A stretch of 64,000 nucleotides of DNA from UMGS1696 sp045643285 (GCA_045643285.1 JAZUKN010000002.1:1-64000); one strand, 5' to 3'. Shown: positions 41,123-50,601, numbered from the stretch's first letter. Translations and numbers: made by a program. Notes: generated from the letters alone by a model not told the origin.

Positions 41123-41508
41123 AAAAAAGCCAATATAACTGCACTATAGCCTTGTATTCACAAACGTATGGGCGGCAGCGCGCTGTACCTTCACGGGTTA
41201 AATCCTCGAAAACGTCGCACTTACTTTGTAACAAAGGGGAGTCCAACCGAGATGCGAAGCATCTCGACGACTTCGTTTACGAAGTCGGGAGGCGTGAATA
41301 GAGCGAAGCGACCTTCCCCCTAAGTTGCCTGGATTCATAAGGACCCGGCAACGGAGGTGTCCAACCGAGAATCGGAGAATCTCGTCGAGTTCACGGAGTG
41401 AACTCGGTTATGCAGCCGTCCGCCCGTTCGCAAGCGAACAGGACAAAAAAATGAAATTGAAAACGTCCCCGACGTTTTCTGCCTTTTGCCTATATAAAGT
41501 TTGTGCAG
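41123..41508 (+). repeat. hairpin-array repeat, copy R2 with joining segment
   Basis: The joining segment includes TTGTATTCACAAACGTATGG and GCGCGCTGTACCTTCACGGG, close to that after T3 (60440-60480). R2 proper starts at ACTTTGTAACAAAGGGG (41223) and has CGAGATGCGAAGCATCTCG, ACTTCGTTTACGAAGT, GAGTTCACGGAGTGAACTC, and the end hairpin GAAAACGTCCCCGACGTTTTC with TGCCTATATAAAG. It fills the 41007-41621 gap; the last 110 bases before the M18 gene hold nothing I recognise except its GGAG site. Confidence 0.8.
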
Positions 41509-41621
41509 TACGTTCGGCGGGAGACCGATGGCCTCCCCTACGGTTAAAAGGTGTAGTATCGTGGCAAAATTACTTTATTTTCAAATATAATTTTCATAAA
41601 TAATATAAGGAGAACACAACC

Positions 41622-43037
41622 ATGGCATCCAAAACAAACGGACAGAAACTCAAAGACACACTTTTCTACAAAAAACAGAGCGCGTTTGACGTAAAGAACG
41701 CCGCCGAACTCAAAGAAGCCATGAGCTACGCCGACGGCTACCGCGACTACCTCGACTCGTCTAAAACCGAGAGAGAAGCTGTCGTTTCCGCGATAGCTCT
41801 TCTCGAAAAAGCCGGCTACAAAGAATACAAACTCGGCGATAAGATCAAAAAAGGCGATAAGCTCTACCTCAATAACAGAGGTAAAAACCTTTTCGCGTTC
41901 CGTGTGGGAAGCGAAAAGATCGACAACGGCATCCGCATCTGCGCCGCTCATATCGACTCTCCGCGCCTTGACCTCAAACAGCATCCCGTATTCGAGAATG
42001 AGGGCGTTGCATACCTCAAGACTCACTACTACGGCGGCATCCGTAAATACCAGTGGGCGACGATCCCGCTCGCTCTCCACGGCGTTGTTACAAAGGCTGA
42101 CGGTACAACGATCGACGTGAAGATCGGCGACGAGGCAGGCGACCCCGTATTCTGCATCACCGACCTTCTTCCGCACCTCGCAAAAGAACAGAACCAGAAG
42201 CCGCTCGGACAGGCGTTCACCGGAGAGGGACTGAACGTGTTCATCGGAAGCGCACCGTTCATTGAAGAAAACGGTAAGGTCACCGAAGCCGACGAAAAAG
42301 TAAAGCTCAATCTGCTCGTACTGCTCAACGAAAAGTACGGCATCACCGAATCCGACTTCATCAGCGCAGAACTTTCGATCGTCCCCGCTCAGAATACAGT
42401 TGATGTCGGACTTGACAGATGGGTACTCGGCGCTTACGGTCACGACGACCGCGTTTGCGCTTATCCTGCACTTACCGCACTTCTTGATTCCGATAAATCG
42501 AAGCACACAGTCATCACCGTTCTCGCCGATAAGGAAGAGATCGGCTCCGAGGGCGTAACGGGTATGCAGTGCTGCATCCTTTACGACCTCATGGACGAAA
42601 TGGCAAAGAACCTCGGCGGAAATATAAACGTTGTCCGCATGAACTCGAAGTGCCTCTCTGCCGACGTTACGGCTTGCTATGACCCGAACTACCCCGAAGT
42701 ATCCGAGAAGCGTAACTGTTCGCTCCTCCACTGCGGCGTAACTGTCGCAAAATACACCGGCTCCGGCGGAAAGAGCGGTACGAACGACGCACCTGCCGAA
42801 TATGTCGGATTCGTCCGTAAGATCTTCGATGACGCAAAAGTTGTATGGCAGACGTCCGAGCTTGGCAAGGTCGATATGGGCGGCGGCGGAACTGTCGCAA
42901 AGTATATCGCCAACCACAATATCGCAACCATAGACCTCGGCGTGCCGGTGCTTTCGATGCACGCGCCGTTTGAAATGATCTCGAAGTCCGACCTCTACGA
43001 AGCGCATAGAGCGTTCCTCGCGTTCTGCCTCGCTTGA
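41622..43037 (+). CDS. M18-family zinc aminopeptidase
   Basis: A 471-residue cytosolic peptidase of the aspartyl-aminopeptidase (M18) type. The metal-binding and catalytic segments are visible as AAHIDSPRLDLKQHP (His and Asp), VLADKEEIGSEGVTG (Glu pair), and DVTACYDPNY, with GVPVLSMHAPFEMISKSDL near the end. AAGGAGAACAC precedes the ATG. It is followed at 12 bases by prfA and looks to be the first gene of an operon with prfA and Sua5. It removes N-terminal acidic residues in known members. Confidence 0.85.
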   Translation: MASKTNGQKLKDTLFYKKQSAFDVKNAAELKEAMSYADGYRDYLDSSKTEREAVVSAIALLEKAGYKEYKLGDKIKKGDKLYLNNRGKNLFAFRVGSEKIDNGIRICAAHIDSPRLDLKQHPVFENEGVAYLKTHYYGGIRKYQWATIPLALHGVVTKADGTTIDVKIGDEAGDPVFCITDLLPHLAKEQNQKPLGQAFTGEGLNVFIGSAPFIEENGKVTEADEKVKLNLLVLLNEKYGITESDFISAELSIVPAQNTVDVGLDRWVLGAYGHDDRVCAYPALTALLDSDKSKHTVITVLADKEEIGSEGVTGMQCCILYDLMDEMAKNLGGNINVVRMNSKCLSADVTACYDPNYPEVSEKRNCSLLHCGVTVAKYTGSGGKSGTNDAPAEYVGFVRKIFDDAKVVWQTSELGKVDMGGGGTVAKYIANHNIATIDLGVPVLSMHAPFEMISKSDLYEAHRAFLAFCLA

Positions 43038-43049
43038 TCCGACTTGACT

Positions 43050-44126
43050 ATGCTTGATAAGCTGAACGACGTAGAAAAGCGTTTTGACGCAATAGAGGCG
43101 GAGCTGCTCGATCCCGACACTGTATCGGACATACCGCGTTATACTTCTCTCATAAAAGAGAGGGCGAATATCGAAGACGTGGTGCTCAAATTCCGCGAAT
43201 ACAAAAAAGCCGTAGCCGACGGGGAAGAGGCGCTCGCCATTCTTGAAAGCGAGAACGACGAAGAAATGCGCTTTCTCGCCGACGAAGAGCTGAAAAAGTC
43301 GAAGGAAGACACCGCACGGCTCGAAGAAGAGCTGAAAATAATGCTCCTGCCGAAGGATCCGATGGACGACAAAAACGTCGTTGTCGAGATCCGTGCAGGC
43401 ATCGGCGGTGAAGAAGCGGCACTGTTCGCAGGAGTGCTGTACCGTATGTACACGATGTACGCCGACACGAAGAGATACAAGACCGAAGTCATCAGCATGA
43501 ATGAAACGGGACTCGGCGGTTATCGTGAGATAACGTTCCTCGTCACGGGACAGGGCGCGTACTCACGATTCAAATACGAAAGCGGAGTCCACCGCGTGCA
43601 GAGAGTGCCGGAGACGGAATCGCAGGGGAGAATACAGACCTCAACCGCGACGGTTGCCGTGCTTCCCGAAGCCGAGGACATCGAGATCGAGATAAATCCG
43701 GCTGACATCGAGTGCGAGAGCATCAAATCGACGGGCGCGGGCGGCCAGCACATCAATAAGACCGAATCCGCAGTCCGACTGACGCATAAGCCGACCGGAA
43801 TCGTCATCGAGTGCCAGGAGGAGCGGAGCCAGTTCAAGAACAAGGACAAGGCGATGAAGCTGCTCCGCGCGAAGCTCTACGACATAAAGAACAGAGAACA
43901 GAACGAAAAGATCGCGTCGACGAGAAAATCGCAGGTCGGCACAGGCGACAGAAACGAAAAAATACGCACATATAACTTTCCGCAGACGAGGGTGACGGAT
44001 CACCGTATCAAGCTGACTCTTCACTCGCTCGACAGCTTTGTGAACGGCAACCTCGACGAAATGATCGACGCGCTCGCAACTGCTGATACTGCGGAAAAAC
44101 TCAAAAACGGAGACGTCACACTGTAA
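43050..44126 (+). CDS. prfA: peptide chain release factor 1
   Basis: A 358-residue class I release factor for UAA and UAG. The stop-codon-recognising tripeptide is PET (near 187) in RVPETESQGRIQTSTATVAVLPE, the RF1-type, and the GGQ motif (about 230-232) lies in GAGGQHINKTESAVRLTHKP, the hydrolysis site at the peptidyl transferase center. The start at 43050 lies after the M18 gene's stop. No prmC methylase gene follows here; Sua5 does. Confidence 0.96.
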   Translation: MLDKLNDVEKRFDAIEAELLDPDTVSDIPRYTSLIKERANIEDVVLKFREYKKAVADGEEALAILESENDEEMRFLADEELKKSKEDTARLEEELKIMLLPKDPMDDKNVVVEIRAGIGGEEAALFAGVLYRMYTMYADTKRYKTEVISMNETGLGGYREITFLVTGQGAYSRFKYESGVHRVQRVPETESQGRIQTSTATVAVLPEAEDIEIEINPADIECESIKSTGAGGQHINKTESAVRLTHKPTGIVIECQEERSQFKNKDKAMKLLRAKLYDIKNREQNEKIASTRKSQVGTGDRNEKIRTYNFPQTRVTDHRIKLTLHSLDSFVNGNLDEMIDALATADTAEKLKNGDVTL

Positions 44127-44138
44127 AGTGCGGCTTCT

Positions 44139-45194
44139 ATGAAAATGAAAACGGAATATCTGAAAATCAACGGAAACGAAGAAAACGACAGCCGGATAAT
44201 CAGCCGCGCCGCCGAGGTGATAAAAAAAGGCGGACTTGTGGCAATACCGACGGAAACAGTCTACGGACTCGCCGGAAGCGCGCTTATCCCCGAATCGGCT
44301 GAGAAGATCTATTCGGCGAAAGGAAGACCGAGCGACAATCCGCTCATCGTACATATTGCATACCCGAAGGACGCGGAAAACGTCGCCTGCCCGACGGAGC
44401 TGTACTATAGGCTCGCGGAAAGATTCATGCCGGGACCGCTGACTGTCATACTGAAAAAGAAACCGATAATACCCGATACCGTAACGGCAGGGCTTGACTC
44501 CGTGGCAATACGCTGTCCGTCGAATCCGGTTGCACACAGGCTCATTGAAGTATCGGGGCATCCTATCGCCGCACCGAGCGCAAACCGTTCGGGAATACCG
44601 TCCCCGACCAGAGCAGAACACGTTCTTGAAGACATGGACGGCAGGATCGACATGATAATCGACGGAGGAGAGTGCGACATCGGACTCGAATCCACCGTTG
44701 TAAAGCTCGACGGCGACGAATGCACTATCCTCAGACCGGGTGCGATCACCGCGGATATGCTTTCCGAAGTGTGCGGCAAGGTTACGGTGTCTCCGGCGGT
44801 CATCGAGCCGTCGCTCGCAAATGAAATAAAGCCGGAATCTCCCGGGATGAAGTACAAGCACTACGCTCCGAAAGCCGAAGTCGTCCTGATCGACGCGCCG
44901 ACTGACGTGTTCATCGACTATGTGAAGAAGAACGCAGACGGGAAGTACGGCGTGCTTGTGTCGAACGAGGACGCAGGAACAGTGTCCGGCGGAGTTATGC
45001 TTCTCACGGGCCCGAGAGGGGATGCAAAAGAGGCGTCAAGACGGCTGTTCTCACTGCTCAGAAAAGCCGACGAAATGGAGCTTACAAAGGTTTATGCCCA
45101 GCTTCCGCCGAAAAGCGGGGAATATCTTGCTATATATAACCGCATAATCCGCGCCGCCGGATGCAGGATAATAAAAGTAACGAATAATGAATAA
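44139..45194 (+). CDS. L-threonylcarbamoyladenylate synthase (Sua5-type)
   Basis: A 351-residue enzyme of t6A tRNA modification. The YrdC domain (about 15-210) contains GGLVAIPTETVYGLAG, KGRPSDNPLIVHI and GHPIAAPSANRSG, binding threonine, bicarbonate and ATP. A Sua5 C-terminal domain (about 240-345), joined by a linker with SPGMKYKHYAPKAEV, is typical of the long Sua5 type rather than short YrdC. It follows prfA by 12 bases. Confidence 0.93.
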   Translation: MKMKTEYLKINGNEENDSRIISRAAEVIKKGGLVAIPTETVYGLAGSALIPESAEKIYSAKGRPSDNPLIVHIAYPKDAENVACPTELYYRLAERFMPGPLTVILKKKPIIPDTVTAGLDSVAIRCPSNPVAHRLIEVSGHPIAAPSANRSGIPSPTRAEHVLEDMDGRIDMIIDGGECDIGLESTVVKLDGDECTILRPGAITADMLSEVCGKVTVSPAVIEPSLANEIKPESPGMKYKHYAPKAEVVLIDAPTDVFIDYVKKNADGKYGVLVSNEDAGTVSGGVMLLTGPRGDAKEASRRLFSLLRKADEMELTKVYAQLPPKSGEYLAIYNRIIRAAGCRIIKVTNNE

Positions 45195-45465
45195 TGAATG
45201 ATGAATAATGAATAATTTGACAAAGTGAACGTAAATCTTGCAGTTACTTTGTAACAAAGGGGATTCCAACCGAGATGCGGAGCATCTCGACGACTTCGTT
45301 TACGAAGTCGGGAGGCGTGAATTGAGCTTGCTCCTTCCCCTCTTTGGCGCGGTGATTCACAAGAGCGTCGCGTCGGTTTCGACGAAGTCGAATACCGGCT
45401 TGTGCGCCGTCCGCGTAGGACAAAAGAAATAATCGAAAACGTCTCCGACGTTTTCTACCTTACCG
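45178..45465 (+). repeat. AT-rich tandem plus hairpin-array repeat, copy R3
   Basis: A GAATAATGAAT-type tandem (45178-45222) leads to CTTGCAGTTACTTTGTAACA (from 45237) and AAGGGG. Then come CGAGATGCGGAGCATCTCG, ACTTCGTTTACGAAGT, GGCGCGGTGATTCACAAG, TCGACGAAGTCGA and the end hairpin GAAAACGTCTCCGACGTTTTC with TACCTT. It fills the gap up to the topoisomerase gene. R5 has the same flank and middle part. Confidence 0.8.
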
Positions 45466-45551
45466 CTTGCGAAAAGAATTTGTAAGTATCAGAAATAGAA
45501 AAACCAAAAGAAAAAAGCCACATCCACATATCACATTTTTGAGGTATCATA

Positions 45552-47774
45552 ATGCCGAAAAAGAAAAAAGAACCCGTAGTCCTGCCCGAAGTTGAGGCGG
45601 AGATTCAAAATCAGCAGATTACCGACACCATCGAGAAAAACTATATGCCGTACGCGATGAGCGTCATCGTTTCACGCGCGATCCCCGAGATCGACGGCTT
45701 CAAGCCCTCGCACCGTAAGCTCCTTTATACAATGTATAAAATGGGACTCCTCACCGGCGTGAGAACAAAGTCTGCGAACGTCGTAGGACAGACGATGCGC
45801 CTCAATCCGCACGGCGATATGGCGATCTACGAAACACTCGTCCGCCTCACTCGCGGAAACGAAGCGCTTCTTCACCCGTTCATCGACTCAAAGGGATCGT
45901 TCGGTAAGCAGTACAGCCGAGATATGGCGTTCGCCGCACCGAGATATACCGAAGTCAAGCTCGATTCGTTCTGCACAGAGCTGTTCGGCGGCATCGACAA
46001 AAACGCAGTCGATCTCGTCCCGAACTACGACAACACAATGCTCGAGCCGACGCTTCTTCCGACCTCATTTCCGAACATACTCGTCTCGCCGAACATGGGC
46101 ATAGCAGTCGGTCTTCAGTCACAGATATGCTCGTTTAACCTCGGTGAGATCTGCGACGGTACGGTGGCTCTCCTTAAAAATCCGCGCACGAGCACCGAAA
46201 AACTGCTTGACATAATCAAGGCACCCGATTTTCCGGGCGGCGCACAGCTTATATACGACAGAGCGCAGATGACGGAGATATACGAAACGGGCAACGGCAA
46301 ATTCCGTATGCGCGCGAAGTATAACTACGACGCAAAGCAGAATATCATCGAGATAGTCGAGATACCGTACTCCACGTCTATCGAAATGATAATCGGACGT
46401 ATCACCGATCTTCTCAAAGAGGGAAAACTCAAGGAGATTTCCGACATCCGCGACGAGATCGACCTTTCCGGCTTCAAGCTCACAATCGACGTAAAGCGCG
46501 GTACAGATCCCGATAAGCTCATGCAGAAGCTCTATAAATCCACACCGCTCGAGGATTCGTTCGCGTGTAACTTCAACGTGCTGATAAACGGTTCGCCGCG
46601 CCAGCTCGGTGTACGCGACATTCTCACCGAATGGATAGCGTTCCGAGTCGGATGCGTCCGCCGTGAGCTCACATTTGAACTTCAGAAAAAGAAAGAAAAA
46701 CTCCACCTCCTCCGCGCACTCGGGAAAATACTTCTCGACATCGACAAGGCGATAAAGATCGTCCGCGAGACCGAACACGAGAGCGACGTTGTCCCGCGCC
46801 TCATGGAGGGCTTCTCCATAGATCAGATCCAGGCTGAATACATCGCTGAAATAAAGCTGAGGCACCTCAACCGCGAATACATCCTTGAAAGAATCAAAGA
46901 GATCGCGGCTTTGCAGGAGGAGATCGCAGGACTTGAAGCGACTATCGCCGATGAGATAAAAATAAAAGAAGTCATCGCACATCAGCTCGTTGCGATAAAG
47001 AAAAAGTTCGGCAAGCCGAGAAAGACCGAGATCATCGAAGTCGGCGGAGAAGAAACGGCAGACATCGAAGAAGAAGTCGAGAACTACGGCGTGTTCGTCG
47101 TGCTGACGAAAGAGGGATATTTCAAGAAGATAACACTTCAGTCCCTTATGCGTGCGGACGAGCAGAAGCTCAAGGACGGCGATGAGATAGCAAACTCCGA
47201 GGAATGCGAAAACCGCGACGAAGTGCTGTTCTTCTCGGATAAAGGACAGTGCTATAAGGCGAAGATCGCCGATTTCGATAACGTAAAGGCGTCTTCTCTC
47301 GGTGACTACGTTGCCGCAAAGCTCAAATTCGACGGCGACGAAAAGACCGTGATGATGAAATCCGTTCACGAGTATAACGACAAGGACAATTTCATCTTCA
47401 TCTTTGAAAACGGCAAGGGCGTGAAAGTCCCCGTCAGAGCGTACGAAACAAAATCGAACCGCAAGAAGCTCACGGGCGCATATTCTACGGCGTCGCCCAT
47501 CGTTGCGATAATCTACGAGAACGAGCCTGTCGACCTCCTTATCGAGAACAGCGCAGGACGCGGCATTTCGATCTCTTCTTCGCTCATTCCCGTGAAGACC
47601 ACACGTTCGTCCTCCGGCGTAGCGCTGTTCAACCTCAAAAAAGGCGCAAAGATCACGTACGTCAAGTACGGAACTAAGTTTGATGCCGAAAAAGCCGCAA
47701 AGTGCCGTAAGATAAAGATACCGGCAACGGGAGTATCGCTTGAAAAGGGAGCTGAACAACTCACGCTCGAATAA
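45552..47774 (+). CDS. type II topoisomerase A subunit (ParC/GyrA-like)
   Basis: A 740-residue DNA breaking-rejoining subunit. The active tyrosine is Tyr132 in FAAPRYTEVKL. The N-terminal part (about 20-470) has DGFKPSHRKLLYTMYKMGL, NPHGDMAIYETLVRLT and NILVSPNMGIAVGLQS, the C-terminal part has a beta-pinwheel (from about 500) with GVFVVLTKEGYFKKI and ISISSSLIPVKTTRSS. At the quinolone pocket, the Ser83-equivalent is Met90 and the Asp87-equivalent is Glu94. It lacks an adjacent ATPase subunit gene. ParC is more likely than GyrA from the short C-terminus, but this is not certain. Confidence 0.88.
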   Translation: MPKKKKEPVVLPEVEAEIQNQQITDTIEKNYMPYAMSVIVSRAIPEIDGFKPSHRKLLYTMYKMGLLTGVRTKSANVVGQTMRLNPHGDMAIYETLVRLTRGNEALLHPFIDSKGSFGKQYSRDMAFAAPRYTEVKLDSFCTELFGGIDKNAVDLVPNYDNTMLEPTLLPTSFPNILVSPNMGIAVGLQSQICSFNLGEICDGTVALLKNPRTSTEKLLDIIKAPDFPGGAQLIYDRAQMTEIYETGNGKFRMRAKYNYDAKQNIIEIVEIPYSTSIEMIIGRITDLLKEGKLKEISDIRDEIDLSGFKLTIDVKRGTDPDKLMQKLYKSTPLEDSFACNFNVLINGSPRQLGVRDILTEWIAFRVGCVRRELTFELQKKKEKLHLLRALGKILLDIDKAIKIVRETEHESDVVPRLMEGFSIDQIQAEYIAEIKLRHLNREYILERIKEIAALQEEIAGLEATIADEIKIKEVIAHQLVAIKKKFGKPRKTEIIEVGGEETADIEEEVENYGVFVVLTKEGYFKKITLQSLMRADEQKLKDGDEIANSEECENRDEVLFFSDKGQCYKAKIADFDNVKASSLGDYVAAKLKFDGDEKTVMMKSVHEYNDKDNFIFIFENGKGVKVPVRAYETKSNRKKLTGAYSTASPIVAIIYENEPVDLLIENSAGRGISISSSLIPVKTTRSSSGVALFNLKKGAKITYVKYGTKFDAEKAAKCRKIKIPATGVSLEKGAEQLTLE

Positions 47775-47858
47775 CAGGGTAAAATTTACCGCTTTATCTC
47801 AGTAGCGCGGTATGGTATAATCATTGTGACCATCTTCATTCTGAAAGGATGATTTTAT

Positions 47859-48383
47859 ATGAAAAAGAAAAGAATTATCGCTCTTGTTTTAGCGGCTGTA
47901 ACGGTTATCGCACTCGGCGTGACCGTATTCGCCTACGACAGCTCGGTCGATCCTATCGTTTCCCTCAGCTATCTGAACGAAATTTTCAAGCCGCTCGTGC
48001 TGAGAGAGCTTGAAACGAAGATCGACACAAAGGTCTCGGCAGCCGTTCAGGGCATTAGCCAGGGAACGACACCTTCTCAGCCTCAGCAGCAGGACGAAGA
48101 ACAATCGTCCGGCTACGTTGTAGTCCAGATGACAAAGGACGACGAGCTGTACGCCACCGATGCGTGCGATATAATGCTCCGCTCCGGACAGGCGTCGTGC
48201 ATCGCTCCCGACCCGAAGCAGGGCATCGCCGATTACACAGACGCAACGGAGATCCTTAACGGTCAGCCGCTCACGAAGAACCACATGTGCCTTATCCCAC
48301 GCGGAGACGGCAGAGGAGTCATCGCCGAGAGCGATACTGTATATATCATGGTAAGGGGGGCGTTCACCGTTGTCGAACACTAA
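47859..48383 (+). CDS. secreted protein of unknown function
   Basis: A 174-residue exported protein. Signal peptide about 1-24 (cleaved after VFA), then a helical region (about 25-75), a Gln/Ser-rich linker (about 76-88) and a compact alpha/beta end with ATDACDIMLRSGQASCIAP and two possible disulfide cysteines. AAAGGATG precedes the ATG, and a TATAAT box lies at 47816-47821 with only a weak -35. It precedes the small membrane protein and SpoIID genes and probably acts with them at the envelope. Confidence 0.6.
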   Translation: MKKKRIIALVLAAVTVIALGVTVFAYDSSVDPIVSLSYLNEIFKPLVLRELETKIDTKVSAAVQGISQGTTPSQPQQQDEEQSSGYVVVQMTKDDELYATDACDIMLRSGQASCIAPDPKQGIADYTDATEILNGQPLTKNHMCLIPRGDGRGVIAESDTVYIMVRGAFTVVEH

Positions 48384-48501
48384 AAAGGAACCGAGAAGCG
48401 AAAGACGCAAAAAGCTCGCAGTGCGGCTGGTATGTCTGGTCATGGCACTGCTTATGGTCGGAGGAATGGCTATCTATATCATAGAAAGCGTTGCTCTGTA
48501 A
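48370..48501 (+). CDS. 43-residue single-span membrane protein
   Basis: A very small gene found by reading between its neighbours. It starts with TTG at 48370, inside the end of the preceding gene, and ends at 48501. The protein has a basic start (SNTKKEPRSERRKKLAVR) followed by one membrane helix (VCLVMALLMVGGMAIYII). A purine-rich AAGGGGGG sits about 10 bases before the start. Overlap by 14 bases with the preceding gene and 11 bases from the SpoIID gene argue for translational coupling. Function unknown. Confidence 0.55.
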   Translation: MSNTKKEPRSERRKKLAVRLVCLVMALLMVGGMAIYIIESVAL

Positions 48502-48512
48502 GAGGGAACATT

Positions 48513-50549
48513 ATGTTTATTAAAGAAAACAAACGCCCGTCGCACGGGATTAAAAGACTATGTCTTGTTCTCGCGTGCGTTACGGTGCTTGTGCCACTGT
48601 TCGGGCTCGGAGCACAGGTCACGGCTGATGAAACCGTGATCAACACGTCCGTTCTGAGCGACGAGAGTGACATCAAGGTCGCAGTCGGACTGTACTTCGG
48701 CGACAGCGTCGTTCCGGAATTTCAGATAACGAGCGGCACGGGCTTTGAAGTCGGCATCCAAAAGCTCAAAGGCGACAAGGAATACGAAAAGGTTTGGGAT
48801 ATATATAACAATGTTATCTCCGCGACCTCCGACGCAAACCTCAAGCTCGAAGGGAACGACTACCTCCTCACAAACGAATACAACAGTACACTTATCGGCG
48901 CGTATCACGTCCAGATAGACTGCGACGATATGTCGAGAGAGGAATTTGAAGCATATATGACGCTTCTCCGCTCTGTCTATGAGTCGCAGGGACTTGTCGT
49001 TGTTCCGTGCTACATATACACCGGATACGCGGCGAGAATAGGCGACTTCGCGTCTTGGGAGCAGGCGTACCCGTATTACACAGCCATGCTTGAAACGGTA
49101 GTCGGCAGAAAAGTTTCGCTTATTACGCCGTCTTACACCGCTGTGTCGGTCATCGACCCGTGGAATGCAAAGATCCTCTTTGAATACGACTGCGGAGGAG
49201 AAAGCGTCATCGGCTTCCGCGCTAATCCCGACGAAAACGGCAACACTTATCTCAAAACACCGTCAGGAACGGTCTACGACGGCGTGTTTGCATTCAGGCG
49301 GCAGGTAGACGGCATCCACGACGGCGTGTCGCTCATAAACGTACTGCCGATAGAGGCATATATTGCAGGCGTTCTTCCGTATGAAATATCGAACAGTTGG
49401 CCTATAGAGGTGCAGAAAGAATTTGCGATTGCCGCTCGTTCGTTCACGCTTACGCACCTCGGCACGTCAAAGCATTCGTCCTACGGATTCGATCTCTGCA
49501 ACACCGATTGCTGTGAAGTCTACAAGGGCGCAGGACGCATCAACGAAGCCGTCATGGAGGCGGTGCTCGGCACAAAAGGCATCGTAATCAGCTACGACGG
49601 CGGAATAGTAACATCTTACTATTCGTCGACCGTCGGCGGCGTTACGGTGTCGTCGGCAGACTGCTGGGGAGGAGCGGAGGTGCCGTATCTCCAGGCTATC
49701 GAGACGCCGTGGGAGGACTACATGAACCACTCGAACGGCTTCTGGATAAACGAGGTGTCGCCGTATCAGCTTCTTGAGAGGCTCAACAAGGCAGGATATA
49801 GCGAATTGCAGGGCGGGATCGCCGACCTTGAAATAGAAGAGCTTGCAAAAAACTCGACCTACGTCAAAAAGCTGAAAGTGACCGATATTTACGGCACGAG
49901 CGTGACGATAACGTACACCGATAAAGTCCGCACGTCGCTCACACCGTACGTCAACAGCGCGAACTTCGTCGTCGGACGCGGAAGTGTGGAATACACCGAG
50001 GAAACGCCGTCGTTTGTCGGAAGCGGAGTACAGGCAGCCGCGATTTCCGGAACTCAGCTCGATAAATCCGAAGGCTTTACCGAAACGGACGAACTTTATA
50101 TCCTCACTTCCGATTCGTACGATAAGATCGACTACGTCGGAGAAGTCAGAATAATGACTTCAAAAGGTGAGATCGAATGTACGAAGCATACGCTGTTCAC
50201 CGTGAGCAAGCAGACGGCAGAGGCATATATCGGAACGGAAGAATTTAACAAGATACGCGATGAAGTCGAAAGCTCTTCGTCAACAGGCGGAGCCGAACAG
50301 CACACAACGGAAACCGTTCGTTCGGACTCGGGACTCACGACAAAGATAGCATACGCCGAGGACGCGAACAACTTCATTTTCGTCGGCAAGGGCTGGGGAC
50401 ACGGCGTCGGAATGAGCCAGTGGGGCGCATACGACCTCGCCGAGAACGGCTACACATACGACGCTATCATCAAGGCGTACTTCCCGACGATAGACCTTGT
50501 GAATTATTGGACTACCAAAAACTATAAAGACAAGCGAACAGCAGAATAA
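48513..50549 (+). CDS. SpoIID/LytB-domain protein
   Basis: A 678-residue protein. Signal peptide or membrane anchor about 10-36 (residues KRLCLVLACVTVLVPLFG). The SpoIID domain (about 275-640) has IEAYIAGVLPYEISNSWPIE, VQKEFAIAARSFTLTH, ACDICNTDCCEVYKG-like sequence (CNTDCCEVYKG) and WGHGVGMSQWGAYDLAE. In sporulation SpoIID cuts glycan strands during engulfment; related LytB-type proteins act on growing cells. It has a long extra N-terminal part, so it is more probably a vegetative or accessory type than the small SpoIID. It forms a unit with the two genes upstream. Confidence 0.85.
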   Translation: MFIKENKRPSHGIKRLCLVLACVTVLVPLFGLGAQVTADETVINTSVLSDESDIKVAVGLYFGDSVVPEFQITSGTGFEVGIQKLKGDKEYEKVWDIYNNVISATSDANLKLEGNDYLLTNEYNSTLIGAYHVQIDCDDMSREEFEAYMTLLRSVYESQGLVVVPCYIYTGYAARIGDFASWEQAYPYYTAMLETVVGRKVSLITPSYTAVSVIDPWNAKILFEYDCGGESVIGFRANPDENGNTYLKTPSGTVYDGVFAFRRQVDGIHDGVSLINVLPIEAYIAGVLPYEISNSWPIEVQKEFAIAARSFTLTHLGTSKHSSYGFDLCNTDCCEVYKGAGRINEAVMEAVLGTKGIVISYDGGIVTSYYSSTVGGVTVSSADCWGGAEVPYLQAIETPWEDYMNHSNGFWINEVSPYQLLERLNKAGYSELQGGIADLEIEELAKNSTYVKKLKVTDIYGTSVTITYTDKVRTSLTPYVNSANFVVGRGSVEYTEETPSFVGSGVQAAAISGTQLDKSEGFTETDELYILTSDSYDKIDYVGEVRIMTSKGEIECTKHTLFTVSKQTAEAYIGTEEFNKIRDEVESSSSTGGAEQHTTETVRSDSGLTTKIAYAEDANNFIFVGKGWGHGVGMSQWGAYDLAENGYTYDAIIKAYFPTIDLVNYWTTKNYKDKRTAE

Positions 50550-50554
50550 AACAA

Positions 50555-50586
50555 AAAACTTCCGTATCTTGAGGTACGGAAGTTTT
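50555..50586. terminator. bidirectional terminator between SpoIID and TSCPD genes
   Basis: AAAACTTCCGTA (50555-50566) pairs with TACGGAAGTTTT (50575-50586). Confidence 0.9.
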
Positions 50587-50601
50587 GTCTTTTCTGTTAT
50601 C

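Noticed and set aside
41544..43007. Open frame of 487 codons opposite the M18 peptidase gene
   Set aside because: Product is rich in Val/Cys/Phe/Asp in the pattern of a reversed codon set; the forward gene has clear motifs and a ribosome binding site.
43641..44861. Open frame of 406 codons opposite prfA and Sua5
   Set aside because: It spans two certain genes and their gap and has shadow-like composition.
46119..47759. Open frame of 546 codons opposite the topoisomerase gene
   Set aside because: Shadow of codon bias; no start signal, no known domain, and the forward protein is certain.
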